A DNA stretch of 13,426 nucleotides from Synechococcaceae cyanobacterium. GTDB taxonomy: Bacteria > Cyanobacteriota > Cyanobacteriia > PCC-6307 > Cyanobiaceae. The notes beneath the pieces were generated by a model. The model saw only the letters and a list, made by a program, of their open reading frames with translations. It was not told the DNA's origin and searched no databases. The DNA lies in assembly GCA_947460085.1 (NCBI GenBank), contig CANHGA010000031.1, forward strand, positions 1 to 13,426, in the 5' to 3' direction. The position numbers and the translations under genes were made by a program. This document shows, piece by piece, positions 12,263 through 13,426 of this stretch; within the stretch, counting starts at the first letter, position 1, and every line of letters begins with the position of its first letter.

Positions 12263-13336
12263 ATGGCGCTAGTCCCCCTTCGGCTTCTGCTCGACCATGC
12301 CGCTGAAAACGGCTATGGCATCCCCGCCTTCAACGTCAACAACCTCGAGCAGGTCCAGTCGATCATGGAGGCTGCCCATGAAACCGACAGCCCCGTCATC
12401 CTGCAGGCCTCCCGGGGTGCGCGCCAGTACGCCGGAGAGAACTTCCTGCGCCACCTGATCCTTGCTGCCGTTGAGACCTATCCCGACATCCCGGTGGTCA
12501 TGCACCAGGACCACGGCAACAGTCCCGCCACCTGCTTTGGTGCCGCTGCCAACGGCTTCACCTCGGTGATGATGGATGGCTCCTTGATGGCGGATGCCAA
12601 GTCTCCTGCCAGCTACGAGTACAACGTGGCTGTCACCAAGGAAGTGGTGGACGTGGCCCACGCCATTGGCGTGAGTGTGGAAGGCGAACTGGGTTGCCTT
12701 GGATCGCTGGAAACCGGCATGGGTGAAGCCGAAGACGGCCATGGCTTCGAAGGCAAGCTCGACCACAGCCAACTGCTCACCGATCCCGCTGAAGCGGCCG
12801 ATTTCGTTGCCAAAACGAAAGTCGATGCTCTGGCTATTGCCATCGGCACCAGCCACGGCGCCTACAAGTTCACCCGCAAGCCCACCGGCGAAGTGCTGGC
12901 CATCAGCCGCATCGCTGAAATCCACAAGGCCATCCCCAACACCCACCTGGTGATGCACGGCTCCAGCTCCGTTCCCCAGGAATGGCTGGACATGATCAAC
13001 AAGTACGGCGGTGCCATCCCCGAGACCTACGGCGTTCCCGTTGAGGAAATCCAGGAAGGCATCCGCAACGGCGTGCGCAAGGTGAACATCGACACCGACA
13101 ACCGCCTGGCCTTCACCGCCGCTGTGCGGGAAGCTGCCGCCAAAGACCCCGCTAACTTCGATCCCCGCCACTTCAACAAGCCTGCCCGGGCCTACATGAA
13201 GCAGGTGTGCCTCGATCGTTACCAGCAGTTCTGGTGCGCCGGCAACGCCAGCAAGATCAAACAGCGCGACATCCACTTTGACGCCGGTCTGTACGCCAAG
13301 GGTGAACTCGACCCCAAGACCGCCGTGGCTGCCTGA
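12263..13336 (+). CDS. fba: Class II fructose-1,6-bisphosphate aldolase
   Basis: A 357-residue zinc-dependent aldolase that joins dihydroxyacetone phosphate with glyceraldehyde 3-phosphate or erythrose 4-phosphate, so it serves both the Calvin cycle and gluconeogenesis. Class II marks are complete: GIPAFNVNNLEQ at the start; VVMHQDHGNS with catalytic Asp83 and zinc ligand His84; zinc ligands His198 in IGTSHGAYK and His232 in VMHGSSSVP; and GVRKVNIDTDNRLAFTAA for phosphate binding. The size and the EVxxxxGxxVEGELGxLG-like segment fit the class IIB, Calvin-cycle (CbbA-like) branch; calling it cbbA instead of fba is equally fair. ATG 12263 follows a hairpin and a T-run with no room for a normal Shine-Dalgarno. 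It is probably transcribed alone and ends at a clear terminator. Confidence 0.96.
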   Translation: MALVPLRLLLDHAAENGYGIPAFNVNNLEQVQSIMEAAHETDSPVILQASRGARQYAGENFLRHLILAAVETYPDIPVVMHQDHGNSPATCFGAAANGFTSVMMDGSLMADAKSPASYEYNVAVTKEVVDVAHAIGVSVEGELGCLGSLETGMGEAEDGHGFEGKLDHSQLLTDPAEAADFVAKTKVDALAIAIGTSHGAYKFTRKPTGEVLAISRIAEIHKAIPNTHLVMHGSSSVPQEWLDMINKYGGAIPETYGVPVEEIQEGIRNGVRKVNIDTDNRLAFTAAVREAAAKDPANFDPRHFNKPARAYMKQVCLDRYQQFWCAGNASKIKQRDIHFDAGLYAKGELDPKTAVAA

Positions 13337-13371
13337 TCCACGCGCCGGATCCAGATCAACGCATCAAGTCC

Positions 13372-13398
13372 AAGGCCCCCTATGGGGCCTTTTTTGTT
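13372..13398 (+). terminator. Intrinsic terminator downstream of fba
   Basis: An 8-bp stem AAGGCCCC (13372-13379) / GGGGCCTT (13384-13391) with a 4-nt CTAT loop runs into six T residues (13390-13395). It lies 35 bases after the fba stop and ends that transcript. The remaining ~28 bases to the window edge hold nothing I recognise. Confidence 0.85.
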
Positions 13399-13426
13399 GG
13401 CCGAGAACCTCTTGGCTGAGCACCGA

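Noticed and set aside
12269..13276. 335-residue open frame antisense to fba
   Set aside because: It mirrors the fba codons exactly, is rich in Gly/Val/His as expected for a GC-rich antisense shadow, and shows no family motif or upstream signals.

Overview
This window is a gene-dense, high-GC stretch from a cyanobacterium, most likely of the Synechococcus/Cyanobium (alpha-cyanobacterial) lineage. The lineage call rests on the content: phosphoribulokinase, class II fructose-bisphosphate aldolase, a DUF3727-type protein next to a YqeG-type HAD phosphatase, LpxD, PilD and AccD. From memory, the order proB-lpxD-leuB-prk-...-accD-...-fba resembles marine picocyanobacterial genomes, but I could not check this. 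Every gene I accept lies on the + strand. I see no tRNA, rRNA, CRISPR array, insertion sequence or integrase.

Layout. (1) 1-186 holds the tail of a class II fumarase; its first ~60 bases do not look like fumarase and carry an in-frame stop. (2) 229-2539 holds two poorly known genes: a membrane-anchored protein with a CofE (F420-0:glutamate ligase)-like C-terminal half, and a protein that looks like two tandem GNAT folds. (3) 2539-5204 is a tightly coupled run: ruvX/yqgF, a DUF3727-type acidic protein, a YqeG-type HAD phosphatase and proB. (4) 5265-7457 holds lpxD and leuB. (5) 7523-8548 holds prk and a strong intrinsic terminator. (6) 8541-9667 holds a small unknown gene coupled to pilD. (7) 9709-12199 is an apparent three-gene unit: accD, a secreted small protein and a Gfo/Idh/MocA oxidoreductase. 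(8) 12263-13398 holds fba and its terminator.

How the genes fit together. prk and fba serve the Calvin cycle, accD starts fatty-acid synthesis, lpxD places acyl chains on lipid A, and proB and leuB make proline and leucine. The block is core anabolism with housekeeping genes (ruvX, pilD) interleaved. Many junctions overlap by one to four bases (TAATG, TGATG, ATGA), and few starts have a Shine-Dalgarno sequence, so translational coupling is likely.

Nothing here is a clear new defence or mobile system. The points most worth a second look are the CofE-like domain on a membrane anchor, the proteobacterial-type PRK lacking the usual redox cysteines, two mutually exclusive hairpins just before the prk start, a terminator-like hairpin touching the fba start, the double-GNAT protein, and the odd left edge.
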